From Thiomonas delicata (GTDB lineage Bacteria > Pseudomonadota > Gammaproteobacteria > Burkholderiales > Burkholderiaceae_C), in contig NZ_LT592170.1 in the NCBI RefSeq assembly GCF_900088825.1, forward strand, positions 1,868,109 through 1,932,108: a stretch of 64,000 nt of DNA. Reading direction: 5' to 3'. This document shows positions 48,374-57,679 of the stretch, piece by piece. Under the pieces are notes generated by a model. The model was not told where the DNA came from. It worked only from the letters and a program-made list of their open reading frames with translations, and did not search any database. Numbering within the stretch: the stretch's first letter is position 1; the number at the start of each line of letters is the position of its first letter. A program made the position numbers and the translations under genes.

Positions 48374-49399
48374 ATGATCGAGAGAAAATCAATACAAAAC
48401 ATATTCTCGCCAATGAGATTATGGGTGAGGGTTCCATCCGTCATTCTGATATTGGTATGGCTGCTGCATCCTCCCGCATTCGGCGCGGAAAATAATGTTT
48501 TCCGAACGGGATTGTTCAACGTCAAGTCTGGGACGGTTGCGGTTACGCCTGACGGCCGCGCCCTTGTCTTTACGACGAGTCACATGCCCGATGGGTTTCG
48601 CCACCTCGATCTTCAGACGGGACAAATCAGAATCATCAATCAGAATTCCAGACGTTTTTGGCATGACCCTCGATGGTCACACGATGGAAGGCGGTTGGTG
48701 GTGGTTTCCGCAGGCGTGGATCCAAAAGGCTATTACCAATTGAATGATACCCAGATCGCGCTGATCGATCCACGAACGTGGGCCTCTCGCACTCTCACGC
48801 AAGGCAATGGCGTAAGGTTGTCTCCTTTTTTTTCCAACGATGGGAAAACGGTTTATTATTTTCACGCGCAGATCCGAGAGCGCGGGATGAGGCCGGCTGA
48901 TAATTACGATTTATATGCCATTGATTTACAAAATGGCGTTGAGAAGAAAATAACTGACGAAGAATTCTATAAAGCTATGCCGGGAGATATGGATGGGCAA
49001 GGTCGAATTTTGTTCACAGCCAGCGTTCCATCAAAGCACATTCCTGCGCCGAAAAAGAAAGACCCTTGGGGTTTGTCGGCTTCGTTACTTACGCCATTCA
49101 AATTGGATTTGCAAGGCGGCCGAATATCAGAGTTTTTAATTTCCACTGGAGGGCAGATTGGCAATGAATTCTATATTCCACGGTTGGATCGCCTCGACAA
49201 TATATATTTTAAGGCTGCGATGGCCAATAAATCTCCATTTGTTTATGCAATATACAAGGTCGATGCATTCGGCAAAAACCTTACGGAATTAAGTCGCATA
49301 GTAATTGGTTATGAATTCGACGTTGCGTGGCGCACCGGAGATGTCATCATGATGGATCAACAAGGAGGGGAGTTGATTTTTCGGGGGCTATTTCATTAA
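48374..49399 (+). CDS. Exported TolB-like beta-propeller protein of unknown function (AT-rich)
   Basis: I do not recognise a named family for this 341-aa protein. An N-terminal signal peptide or anchor (hydrophobic about residues 18-37, VRVPSVILILVWLLHPPAFG) is followed by repeated PD40/TolB-like blades: VAVTPDGRALVFTTS, DPRWSHDGRRLVVVS, LSPFFSNDGKTVYYF and YDLYAIDLQNG. The gene is clearly AT-rich compared with its surroundings, as is the 5' end of the next gene, so both were probably acquired together. Lying between the exporter and the secreted RTX protein, it could be a periplasmic immunity, folding or anchoring factor; that is speculation. Confidence 0.8.
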   Translation: MIERKSIQNIFSPMRLWVRVPSVILILVWLLHPPAFGAENNVFRTGLFNVKSGTVAVTPDGRALVFTTSHMPDGFRHLDLQTGQIRIINQNSRRFWHDPRWSHDGRRLVVVSAGVDPKGYYQLNDTQIALIDPRTWASRTLTQGNGVRLSPFFSNDGKTVYYFHAQIRERGMRPADNYDLYAIDLQNGVEKKITDEEFYKAMPGDMDGQGRILFTASVPSKHIPAPKKKDPWGLSASLLTPFKLDLQGGRISEFLISTGGQIGNEFYIPRLDRLDNIYFKAAMANKSPFVYAIYKVDAFGKNLTELSRIVIGYEFDVAWRTGDVIMMDQQGGELIFRGLFH

Positions 49400-49431
49400 T
49401 TCTTGTTTATAATCTAAATTAGGGGCTTAAA

Positions 49432-52400
49432 ATGAATCTTAAAATATTTTATTCCAGCGCTTCTGGTAGTATTTTTCAATTCAAAATTGATGAAACAAAT
49501 TTTTGTGGCCCAGGTTACTCAAATGGTCAATTTGTTCCGCCATTTTCTGATGTGAATATGAAATTTCCTACTACGGGGCCAGTTGATATTTCCTGCCAAG
49601 CACATGATCTCGCGTACAGGAGCGCGAAGAATCCCTACGATATATTAATTGCGGATGCTAAGCTAATAAAAGACATTATTGATGATCAAACTGGGGGCCA
49701 ATTAACCCCAAAAGAATTTTCCGACGCGGAGCTGATTAAAAGCGCATTTATTTATAAATTAGGGCTTTATGATGTGCCTAAGGTGGCGCTTGAAAAAGTA
49801 TTGGATCTGATTGGAAGCTATCCAGAGTTGTTCATTGCATCACCTTTTATTGCTGTCATATCAAAAGCGCTCGGCGCGACGCCGGACATGATGGTCAAGA
49901 CCATCCGCTACGTGGATCCATTGGTCTTGGATCTGGACGGCGACGGGCTGGAGATCACGCCCTTGTCCGCGGGCGTGCTGTTCGACGCCAACGGCGACGC
50001 CATCAAGACCGGCACCGCCTGGGTGGGGGCAGACGACGGCATGCTGGCGTGGGACCGCAACGGCAACGGCAGCATCGACGGCGGAGCGGAGCTGTTCGGC
50101 GACGAAACCGTGCTGGCCAGCGGCCAGAAGGCCGCCGACGGCTTCGCCGCGCTGGCCGAACTTGACAGGGGCAGCGTGGTGGACGGCCAACTGATCGGCG
50201 CGGGCGATGGCGTGTTCGACGCGCGCGATGCGCAATACGCCAACCTGCGCGTCTGGCGCGACCTCAATCAGGACGGCATCAGCCAGGCGGGTGAACTCAA
50301 AACCCTGGCCGAAAGCGGAGTGCAAAGCATCCAGCTCGGCAGCACGGCGGTCAACACCAGCTACGGCGACGCGCAACTGGTGCAGAAGGGCAGCTACACC
50401 CGCGCCGACGGCAGTGCGGCGCAGGCCGGCAGTTTCAACCTGGCGCAGAACACCTTCGTGCGCGAATTCGTGCCGATGGCCGTGAGCGTGGAGGCCCAGG
50501 CGCTGCCGTCCTTCCAGGGCAGCGGCTGGGTGCGCGACCTGCGGGAAGCCGCGACGCTCAGTCCTGCGTTGATCACGCTGTTCAAACAAGCCCAAGACGC
50601 CGCGACACGCGCGGAGTTTCGCGGCGCCGTGGATGCGCTGCTGCGCGAATGGGGAAATGATTCTGTCTATGAGAGCGCGAGCAGACAGGCCTTGGCGGCT
50701 GGCTACGGCCTGGTTCTGAGCGAACCGCTGGACGATCAGGAGCGTGGCTGGATGGATGTGGCCATCAAGGCGAGCGAGTCTGCGCGCCAGGCGTTCCGGG
50801 CGGCGCTGGGAACGGATGACCTGGCGAAATTCGATGCCATGCGCGAGCGCATGGTGGGCGGTTTGGAAAAGCTGTATGCCTACGAGGCTTTTACAGGGTA
50901 TACGTTTCTGAATTGGTCAAGAGTCCAGGGCGACGCCTTCGCCTACTCGGTTAGGGCTGCTGTCCAAACGCGTGGTGTTCCAGTCGTGGCCTGGGTACCG
51001 TTATCGCAAATTCTCTACGAAAATCAGAATGCGTTCGTCACCAGCCAACCTGGATACTTGCGCGTCAACATTCCAACGCCCGCGGGCGGCTTGCCACCCA
51101 TCGAAACGCTCTGGAACAGACTGGTCGATGACGCCACCAGCAATCTGTTGCCATCGCTGCGTTTGTCAAAGTATCTCGACATGCTGGATCTGAATGTGTC
51201 CGAGTCGGGCGCGAATTTCGATTTCTCGCGCTTGAATGCCGCCATTGCTTCGCTTCGCACGCAAGACTCATACGAGGGTGCGGCCCTCTTTCTCGATTTG
51301 AATCGCCTCTATGGCGAATCGTTTAACAGGATGGGTTGGGACGGCATTGCGCAACTGCATGAAACGATGCGCCTTGGCGCGTTAGATGCCAATGTGCGAG
51401 CCGCGTTTGCAGCGACGGGGGCCAGTTATTTTGCAGGTGGCGACACGACAGGCGGCAATGCAGCGGACTGGTACGCTGGCGATGCTGGTCACAATACGTT
51501 TGATGCAGGTTCCGGAGACGATGTTGTCGATGGCCACGATGGCAACGACATCCTCAACGCCGCGGGCGGCAACGATCTGCTGGACGGCGGCGCCGGGGAC
51601 GACACGCTCAATGCCGGGGACGGCGACGACGTGGTGTACGGCGGGGCCGGGGCCGACAAGATCGACGGCGGCAACGGCAACGACCTGCTGGATGGGGGCG
51701 AAGGCAACGACACCCTTGCCGACGCGGCAGGGTTCAACACCCTCCGGGGCGGCGCCGGGGACGACGCGCTCAGCGGACACGGCAGCTTCGAGGGCGGCGC
51801 GGGCAACGACACGCTCAGCGCCGCGGGCCTGTACTGGGACAACTCGGGCGACACCTACCTGTTCAACCCGGGCGACGGGCAGGACACCATCGTCGAGTGG
51901 GGCACCAACAACGCCTACTACCACGCCAACCTCGGCGCCAAGGACGTGCTCAAGTTCGGCGCCGGGATCGACCCCGGGGCGGTGAGCCTGGGGCGCAGCG
52001 GCAACGACATGGTGTTCAAGGCCGGCGGGGCCGACCAGGTGACGGTGAAGGACTGGTTCGTCACCAGCGAGCGCTACATCGAGGAGGTGCGGTTCGCCGA
52101 CGGCACGGCGTGGGATCTGGCCAAGCTGCAGACCCTGGTGCCGCAGCTGTACAACGGCAGCGTTGGTGGTGATGTATTGACTCTAACCAATGGAGCGAAT
52201 GTCTTTAACAGTCTATCTGGAGAAGACACCCTCACTGGAGGCGCCGGCAACGAGTTGTTCGTCGGCGGTGCGGGCAACGACACCCTCACCACGGGCAACG
52301 GCGCCGACGTCATCGTGTTCAATCGCGGCGACGGGATGGACAACGTGAACGGTGGCACCGGCACGGACAATACGGTCTCGCTGGGCGGCGGCATCCGCTA

Positions 52401-52881
52401 CGCCGACCTGACCCTGAGCAAATCGTCCAACGACCTGGTGTTCGGTCTGGGCGGCGCAGAGCAGATCACCTTCAAGAACTGGTACGTCACCACTGCCAAC
52501 AACAAGAGCGTGGCCAAGCTGCAGCTCGTGTTGGAGGCTACGACCGACTTCGATGCCGCATCGACCGATCCGCTGCGCAACAAGAAGGTGGAACAGTTCG
52601 ACTTTGCCGGACTGGCGGCCCAGTTCGACCAGGCGCGCGCGGCCGATGCCACGCTCACCACCTGGGCGCTGGCCAGCGCCTTGACCAGCTATCACCTGGG
52701 GAGCAGCGATACTGCGGCCCTGGGCGGCGACCTGGCCTACCACTATGGCGTGCGGGGCGGTCTCGCGGGGATGAACGCGCAGGCTGCCGAGGAGGTAGTC
52801 GGCAACGTCCAGTTCGGTACGGCCAGCCAGACCCTGCGGCCGTTCGCCGGGATTTCCGGGGGGGCGGTGACCTTGAGCTGA
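49432..52881 (+). CDS. RTX protein with N-terminal phospholipase A2-like domain
   Basis: This 1149-aa protein is the presumed substrate of the flanking type I secretion system. Residues 22-80 contain FCGPGYSNG (Ca-loop-like GPG) and DISCQAHDLAY with the His58-Asp59 and Tyr62 arrangement, plus Asp75 in IADAKLI; this is the pattern of short parvovirus-type phospholipase A2 domains. From about 160 the protein turns into a typical RTX backbone: DPLVLDLDGDGLE, EF-hand-like DRNGNGSIDGGAELFGD, an about 400-residue helical region, then GGxGxDxx nonapeptide repeats (about 685-800 and 920-980) and a C-terminal secretion region. There is no N-terminal signal. The first about 430 bp are AT-rich, the rest GC-rich. 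Confidence 0.9.
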   Translation: MNLKIFYSSASGSIFQFKIDETNFCGPGYSNGQFVPPFSDVNMKFPTTGPVDISCQAHDLAYRSAKNPYDILIADAKLIKDIIDDQTGGQLTPKEFSDAELIKSAFIYKLGLYDVPKVALEKVLDLIGSYPELFIASPFIAVISKALGATPDMMVKTIRYVDPLVLDLDGDGLEITPLSAGVLFDANGDAIKTGTAWVGADDGMLAWDRNGNGSIDGGAELFGDETVLASGQKAADGFAALAELDRGSVVDGQLIGAGDGVFDARDAQYANLRVWRDLNQDGISQAGELKTLAESGVQSIQLGSTAVNTSYGDAQLVQKGSYTRADGSAAQAGSFNLAQNTFVREFVPMAVSVEAQALPSFQGSGWVRDLREAATLSPALITLFKQAQDAATRAEFRGAVDALLREWGNDSVYESASRQALAAGYGLVLSEPLDDQERGWMDVAIKASESARQAFRAALGTDDLAKFDAMRERMVGGLEKLYAYEAFTGYTFLNWSRVQGDAFAYSVRAAVQTRGVPVVAWVPLSQILYENQNAFVTSQPGYLRVNIPTPAGGLPPIETLWNRLVDDATSNLLPSLRLSKYLDMLDLNVSESGANFDFSRLNAAIASLRTQDSYEGAALFLDLNRLYGESFNRMGWDGIAQLHETMRLGALDANVRAAFAATGASYFAGGDTTGGNAADWYAGDAGHNTFDAGSGDDVVDGHDGNDILNAAGGNDLLDGGAGDDTLNAGDGDDVVYGGAGADKIDGGNGNDLLDGGEGNDTLADAAGFNTLRGGAGDDALSGHGSFEGGAGNDTLSAAGLYWDNSGDTYLFNPGDGQDTIVEWGTNNAYYHANLGAKDVLKFGAGIDPGAVSLGRSGNDMVFKAGGADQVTVKDWFVTSERYIEEVRFADGTAWDLAKLQTLVPQLYNGSVGGDVLTLTNGANVFNSLSGEDTLTGGAGNELFVGGAGNDTLTTGNGADVIVFNRGDGMDNVNGGTGTDNTVSLGGGIRYADLTLSKSSNDLVFGLGGAEQITFKNWYVTTANNKSVAKLQLVLEATTDFDAASTDPLRNKKVEQFDFAGLAAQFDQARAADATLTTWALASALTSYHLGSSDTAALGGDLAYHYGVRGGLAGMNAQAAEEVVGNVQFGTASQTLRPFAGISGGAVTLS

Positions 52882-52887
52882 AGCGGG

Positions 52888-52914
52888 GACGGCGGCACAC
52901 GGGCCGCCGTCTTT
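52888..52914 (+). terminator. Intrinsic terminator after the RTX gene
   Basis: A perfect 9-bp stem GACGGCGGC / GCCGCCGTC (52888-52896, 52903-52911) with a 6-nt loop is followed by TTT. It lies 7 bp after the RTX stop and before the HlyD-type gene, so it may attenuate rather than fully stop the operon. Confidence 0.75.
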
Positions 52915-53008
52915 CATCCCCCATCCATCCCTACTCTTCAAATCCGCCGCAGCCCCGCCACCGGGCCGCGGCTTCCTGTTACGCGCACCCGAACGAGCAA
53001 CCGACGCC

Positions 53009-54367
53009 ATGGGAACCGACGCCCGCGATTTCCTGCCTGGCCTGCTGGCCATCCAGCGCACCCCGCCGCACCCGGCGGCGCGCTGGGTGCTGTGGGTCTT
53101 TCTCGCCCTGTTCGCCAGCCTGCTGGGCTGGGCCGCCTTCGGCACGCTGGACATCGTCGCCGTGGCCGAGGGCAAGCTGGTGCCGTCCACCTACCTCAAG
53201 ATCGTGCAGCCGGCCGAAGCCGGCATCGTGCAGCAGATTCTGGTCAAGGAAGGCCAGGCCGTGGCGGCGGGGCAGGTGCTGGTGCGCATGGATGCCGCCA
53301 TGTCCGAGGCCGACCGCAAGTCGGTGCTGGCCGAATACCAGGCGCGGCAACTGGCGCTGCGTCGCATCGACGCCGAGCTGTCCGGAGGAATCTTGCAGCG
53401 CGAAGTCGGCGACCCTCCCGCACTGTTCGCCCAGGCCATGGCGCAGTACGACGCCGACCGCCTCAACCTCGCGAGCCAGACCGTGCAGATGCGGGCCGCG
53501 GTGGAGCGGGCGCAACACGAACTGGCCGTCGCCGAGCAGGTGCGCGCCAAGCTGGAAGAGGCGCTGCCGCACTACCGTCGGCAGGAGGCCGCCTATGCCG
53601 AACTCGGCAAGGATGGCTTTGCCGGCCCCATCATGGTGAGCGACAAGGCGCGCGAGCGCCAGGAGAAGGAGCGTGAGCTGCAGGGGCAGACCGCGGCCAT
53701 CCGCGCCAGCCAGGCCGCGCTGGCCGAGGCGCGGCAGCGCCTGGCGCAAGTGCGGTCCGACGCACACCAGCGCCTGCAGGCCGAGCGCAGCGCCGCGATG
53801 ACCGACATCGCCAAGCTTGGCGAGGAGCTGACCAAGCAGATACACCGCGCGGACCTGATGGAGTTGCGCGCGCCGCAGGCCGGGGTGGTGAAGGACCTGG
53901 CCACCCACACCCCAGGCACGGTGGTGCAGCCCGGCGCCATCTTGATGAGCCTGGTACCCAGCGGCGAGCCCTTGACGGCCGAAGTCTGGGTGAGCAACCA
54001 GGACATCGGCTTCGTGCGCAGCGGGCAGATGGTGCGGCTCAAGCTCGCCACCTATCCCTTTCAAAAGTACGGCATGGTGGACGGTGTGGTCGCGCAGATC
54101 AGCGCCGACGCGCAGGAACCGCAGCAGGGCGGTGCGCTGTCCGGCGGTTCAGCATCGAACCGCCGGACAGCGCCGGAAGATGGAGGCCTGGTCTACCGCG
54201 CTCTGGTGCATCTGAGGGTGCAACACCTGGCGCGTGACGGCGGCGCGCTGACGCTGGCCCCCGGCATGCGCGTGACGGCAGAGATCAACCTCGGCGACCG
54301 CACGGTGCTGGAGTATCTGCTGTCACCTGTGCGCAAGGCGTTCTTCGAAGCGGGGCGGGAACGGTGA
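53009..54367 (+). CDS. HlyD-family type I secretion adaptor
   Basis: This 452-aa periplasmic adaptor links the ABC exporter to the outer-membrane channel. A cytoplasmic N-terminus of about 28 residues precedes one membrane helix (WVLWVFLALFASLLGWAAFG). A lipoyl half-motif (VQPAEAGIVQQILVKEGQAV), a long coiled-coil region (about 95-285), the returning LRAPQAGVVKDLATHTPG half and a beta-barrel with VAQISADAQEPQ follow. An inserted Gly/Ser stretch GGALSGGSASNRR occurs near the C-terminus. It overlaps the TolC-like gene by 4 bp (GTGA). Confidence 0.94.
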   Translation: MGTDARDFLPGLLAIQRTPPHPAARWVLWVFLALFASLLGWAAFGTLDIVAVAEGKLVPSTYLKIVQPAEAGIVQQILVKEGQAVAAGQVLVRMDAAMSEADRKSVLAEYQARQLALRRIDAELSGGILQREVGDPPALFAQAMAQYDADRLNLASQTVQMRAAVERAQHELAVAEQVRAKLEEALPHYRRQEAAYAELGKDGFAGPIMVSDKARERQEKERELQGQTAAIRASQAALAEARQRLAQVRSDAHQRLQAERSAAMTDIAKLGEELTKQIHRADLMELRAPQAGVVKDLATHTPGTVVQPGAILMSLVPSGEPLTAEVWVSNQDIGFVRSGQMVRLKLATYPFQKYGMVDGVVAQISADAQEPQQGGALSGGSASNRRTAPEDGGLVYRALVHLRVQHLARDGGALTLAPGMRVTAEINLGDRTVLEYLLSPVRKAFFEAGRER

Positions 54368-55728
54368 AGCACGCCACCAAGACGGTGGGTCGCGCATGGG
54401 GTTTGCGCGGCAGTTTCGCCGGGTTTGCTCTCACGCTGCCCTTGCTGGCATGGGCCGAGAGCTTGCAGAATCTGTACGGGCGCGCGCAGCAGTCCGATCC
54501 CGCGCTGACCGCCGCGCGCTATGCGCTGGAGGCCACTGGCGAGAAACCGGTGCAGGCTCGCGCGGGCTTGTTGCCGCAGGTGGGGCTCACTGGCAGCGCC
54601 GGATACGCCAGCAACCGCACCACCTTCAGCGGCTACTCGACCTCGCAGCGCGACATCAAGACCACCAGCTGGGCCGTGCAACTCACCCAGGTGGTCCTTG
54701 ACCCCAAGGCCTGGGCGGCGCGCGATGAGGCCGATGCCTTGCTGGAGCAGGCGCGCGCGCAATACGCGCAGGCGCAGCAGGAATTGATTCTCCGTCTATG
54801 CCAAGCCTACTTCGACGTGCTCGGTGCACAGGATGGCATTGTCGCAGCACAGGCTCAGTTGGATGCGGTGGATCAGTTGCTGGCGCAGGCGGGAGCCAAC
54901 TATGCCGCGGGCCTTTCCAGCATCACCGACGTGTACGAGGCGCGTTCCCGGCTGGAACTGGCCCGCGCGCAGCGCATTGCGGCCGAGAGCGAGTTGGAGT
55001 CGCGGCGCATCGCGTTGGAGACCATGGTCGGCTCGTTGGAGAACGGCACCCTGCGGACGGCCTCCGGCGATGCGCCGTTGCCGGTGCCGACAGCACTGGA
55101 TGTCGCCCGTTGGGTGGAGGAAGCACCGCAACACAACCCGGCGGTGCAGGCACAGGCCGCCGCCGCGCGCGCCGCCGAGAACGCATTGCGCAAGGCCGCT
55201 GCCGAGCATTCCCCAACCCTGGCCTTGGTTGCTAGCTATGGCGACAACAATGCATCAGGCAGCACCACGCTGACCGCCGACATCGGCCAGCGCAACCGCG
55301 CCGCCCAGGTCGGGCTGCAGCTGTCGGTGCCCTTGTATGCCGGAGGCGGCGTGGTCGCACGCGAACGCGAGGCCGCCGCCCTGCTGCGCAAAGCGCAGGC
55401 CGAACTCGACGGTGCGCGTCGCCAAGCCCAGGCGCAGGCAAGGCAATCGTGGGCGGCGCTGCAGCAGGGCCTGGCCCGGACACGCGCTCTGGAGGTTGCG
55501 GTGCAGGCCAGTGGCTTATCGGTGCAAGCCAACCGCCGTGGCCAGCAGGTGGGGTTGCGCATTCTGGTGGACGTGCTCGACGCCGAGCAGCAACTCTACA
55601 CGGCGAGGCGCGACCGTGTCCGTGCCCGGCATGACGTGGTGCTGTCAACGCTCAAGCTCAAGGCCGCAGCCGGTGTGCTGAACGATGCCGACGTGCAGGC
55701 GCTGGATGCGTTGATCATGCGTCGATGA
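54364..55728 (+). CDS. TolC-family outer-membrane channel
   Basis: This 454-aa outer-membrane efflux protein completes the type I secretion apparatus. A signal peptide (about residues 1-32, ending in AWA-ES) is followed by the TolC N-terminal SLQNLYGRAQQSDPALTAARYA and two helical repeat halves; SITDVYEARSRLELARAQR and GLRILVDVLDAEQQLYTARRD are the family signatures of the two halves. The GTG start overlaps the HlyD-type stop, so these two are co-translated. Having its own TolC fits a self-contained secretion locus. Confidence 0.94.
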   Translation: MKHATKTVGRAWGLRGSFAGFALTLPLLAWAESLQNLYGRAQQSDPALTAARYALEATGEKPVQARAGLLPQVGLTGSAGYASNRTTFSGYSTSQRDIKTTSWAVQLTQVVLDPKAWAARDEADALLEQARAQYAQAQQELILRLCQAYFDVLGAQDGIVAAQAQLDAVDQLLAQAGANYAAGLSSITDVYEARSRLELARAQRIAAESELESRRIALETMVGSLENGTLRTASGDAPLPVPTALDVARWVEEAPQHNPAVQAQAAAARAAENALRKAAAEHSPTLALVASYGDNNASGSTTLTADIGQRNRAAQVGLQLSVPLYAGGGVVAREREAAALLRKAQAELDGARRQAQAQARQSWAALQQGLARTRALEVAVQASGLSVQANRRGQQVGLRILVDVLDAEQQLYTARRDRVRARHDVVLSTLKLKAAAGVLNDADVQALDALIMRR

Positions 55729-55807
55729 GGGGTCTTGCACGCCGACCGGTGAAACCACCGACCGGTGCCGTCATGGCCGTCGGATCCGAACGTGGATGCG
55801 AGGCGAA

Positions 55808-55844
55808 CCCCTGGCTGCCGCGCATTCTGCGCCGCAGCCAGGGG
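55808..55844. terminator. Bidirectional terminator between TolC-type gene and suhB
   Basis: A perfect 11-bp stem CCCCTGGCTGC / GCAGCCAGGGG encloses a second small stem GCGCA / TGCGC. It lies between the convergent TolC-type and suhB genes, ending 3 bp from the suhB stop. No long T run is present, but position and strength suit a shared terminator. Confidence 0.65.
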
Positions 55845-55847
55845 CGT

Positions 55848-56726
55848 TCAGAACGGCGCGTCGTCACCCGATGTTTCGGCGGCTTGGGTGGCGGCAGCCT
55901 GGCGCTTGGCGCCGGGCTCGGGCGCATTGCGGTCGGTTCTCGCGTAGGGCTTGAGCAGGGTGACGAGTTGGGCGTAGATGCGCGGGCTGCCGGTGACCAG
56001 TTCGCCGCGGTGCAGGAAGTCGGACTCGCCGGTGAAGTTGCCCACCAGGCCGCCGGCTTCGGTGATGAGCAGCGAGCCCGCGGCCACGTCCCAGGGCTTC
56101 AGGCCGGTTTCGAAGAAGCCGTCGTAGCGGCCCGCCGCCACATAGGCGAGGTCGATGGCCGCCGCGCCGGGGCGGCGCAGGCCGACGCAGCGCTCGGACA
56201 CCTTCTTGAACATTTCCAGATAGGTGTCGAGGTCGTCGCCCTTGCGGAAGGGGAAGCCGGTGCCGATGAGGCTGTCCTCGATGCGGGTGCGCTTGGATAC
56301 GCGCAGCCTGCGGTTGTTGAGGAAGGCGCCGCCGCCGCGGCTGGCGGTGAACAGCTCGTCGCGCGAGGGGTCGTACACCACGCCGTGCTGCACCGCCCCG
56401 TGGTGGGCCAGGGCGATGGACACGGCGTACACCGGCATGCCGTGGATGAAATTGGTGGTGCCGTCGAGCGGATCGATGATCCACTGGAAGTCGGAGTCTG
56501 CCTTGCCGTGCGTGGTGCCCGTTTCCTCGCCCAGGATGCCGTGCTGGGGGTAGGCCTTGAGCAGGATGTCGATGATCGCCTGCTCGCTGGCGCGGTCGAC
56601 CTCGGTGACGAAGTCGTTGGCCGATTTCTGCGACACGCGCAGCAGGTCGAGGTCGAGGCTGGCGCGGTTGATGATTTTGCCGGCTTCGCGGGCTGCGCGA
56701 ACGGCGACGTTGATCATGGGATGCAT
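55848..56726 (-). CDS. suhB: Inositol monophosphatase family protein (SuhB)
   Basis: This 292-aa Mg-dependent phosphatase has all metal-site motifs: GEETGTT, the hallmark [15 protein letters not shown] and the C-terminal [17 protein letters not shown]. The start [19 protein letters not shown] at 56726 is typical of SuhB. In proteobacteria SuhB also associates with RNA polymerase in rRNA antitermination; that cannot be read from sequence. The C-terminal about 30 residues are variable. It is divergent from trmJ with only 46 bp between starts, a common suhB/trmJ arrangement. Confidence 0.95.
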   Translation of the reverse strand: MHPMINVAVRAAREAGKIINRASLDLDLLRVSQKSANDFVTEVDRASEQAIIDILLKAYPQHGILGEETGTTHGKADSDFQWIIDPLDGTTNFIHGMPVYAVSIALAHHGAVQHGVVYDPSRDELFTASRGGGAFLNNRRLRVSKRTRIEDSLIGTGFPFRKGDDLDTYLEMFKKVSERCVGLRRPGAAAIDLAYVAAGRYDGFFETGLKPWDVAAGSLLITEAGGLVGNFTGESDFLHRGELVTGSPRIYAQLVTLLKPYARTDRNAPEPGAKRQAAATQAAETSGDDAPF

Positions 56727-56772
56727 GGTGGATGCGAAGGACGCGACAATGGCGCCTCGAGGAGGACAGCGG

Positions 56773-57609
56773 GTGGATGTGAAAGAGCAGGGCGAATCAG
56801 GCCATTTTATCGAAGGGGCGGTCTCGTCCGCGCCTGGCGGGCCGGCGGCACCGTTGTTCGTGTTGGTGAACACCAGCCACCCGGGTAACGTGGGTGCTGC
56901 GGCGCGGGCCATCAAGACCATGGGTTTCGCGCACCTGGCGCTGGTGGCGCCGCGCTTTGCCGACGTGCTGCAGCAGCCCGAGGCGCTGGCCCTGGCCAGC
57001 GGAGCGGACGACGTGCTGCGCAACGCGCGCCAGGCGGACACGCTGGTGGAGGCCGCAGGCGACTGCGGCGTGCTCGTCGCGCTGTCGTCGCGCGTGCGCG
57101 ACTTCGGCCCTCCATTGCGCGGGCCGGACTGGCTGCCCGAACTGGCCCGCGACGCTGCGGCGCAGGGCCGGCGCGTGGGCTTCGTGTTCGGCAGCGAACG
57201 CTACGGCCTGGACAATGACACGGTGTACCGCTGCGACGCACTGCTGAGCCTGCCGGCGTATTCGCAGTACGCCTCGCTCAACCTGGCGCAGGCGGTGCAG
57301 ATCGTGGCTTGGGAATGGCGCAAGGCCGTGGGCGCCTTCAGCCTGCCGCCTGGGCCGCCGGTCGAAGCGGCGGCGACCCAGGCGGAGGTTCAAGGCTTGC
57401 TGGAGCACGCCGAACAGACCCTGGTGGCGCTGGGTTATCTGGATCCGGACGCGCCGAAGAAGCTCATGCCGCGGCTGACCAGGCTGGCTGCGCGCGCTGC
57501 GCTCACGCAGCAGGAGGTGCATATCCTGCGCGGCATCTGCAAGGCCGGACTGCAGCGCATGCGGACGGCCGAAGACCCCGCGGATCCACCACGCCGCTTG
57601 CCGGATTGA
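56773..57609 (+). CDS. trmJ: tRNA (cytidine/uridine-2'-O)-methyltransferase TrmJ
   Basis: This 278-aa SPOUT methyltransferase modifies position 32 of tRNAs. The SPOUT N-terminus [38 protein letters not shown] and [18 protein letters not shown] are all diagnostic. A TrmJ-type C-terminal extension follows. I chose GTG 56773, which has a GAGGAGG site 7 bp upstream; ATG 56725 or 56749 are alternatives that would overlap the divergent suhB 5' region. It is followed by cysE on the same strand. Confidence 0.93.
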   Translation: MDVKEQGESGHFIEGAVSSAPGGPAAPLFVLVNTSHPGNVGAAARAIKTMGFAHLALVAPRFADVLQQPEALALASGADDVLRNARQADTLVEAAGDCGVLVALSSRVRDFGPPLRGPDWLPELARDAAAQGRRVGFVFGSERYGLDNDTVYRCDALLSLPAYSQYASLNLAQAVQIVAWEWRKAVGAFSLPPGPPVEAAATQAEVQGLLEHAEQTLVALGYLDPDAPKKLMPRLTRLAARAALTQQEVHILRGICKAGLQRMRTAEDPADPPRRLPD

Positions 57610-57679
57610 CGTGCCGGCGAGCGGCGCGGGCGGGGCTCCAATACACTCGAATGCCCCTTTGACAGTTCAGCACACCATC

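Noticed and set aside
51500..52400. Repetitive DNA resembling a CRISPR or tandem-repeat array
   Set aside because: The periodicity comes from codons of the RTX nonapeptides (GGxGxDxx) and there are no constant spacers or repeats.
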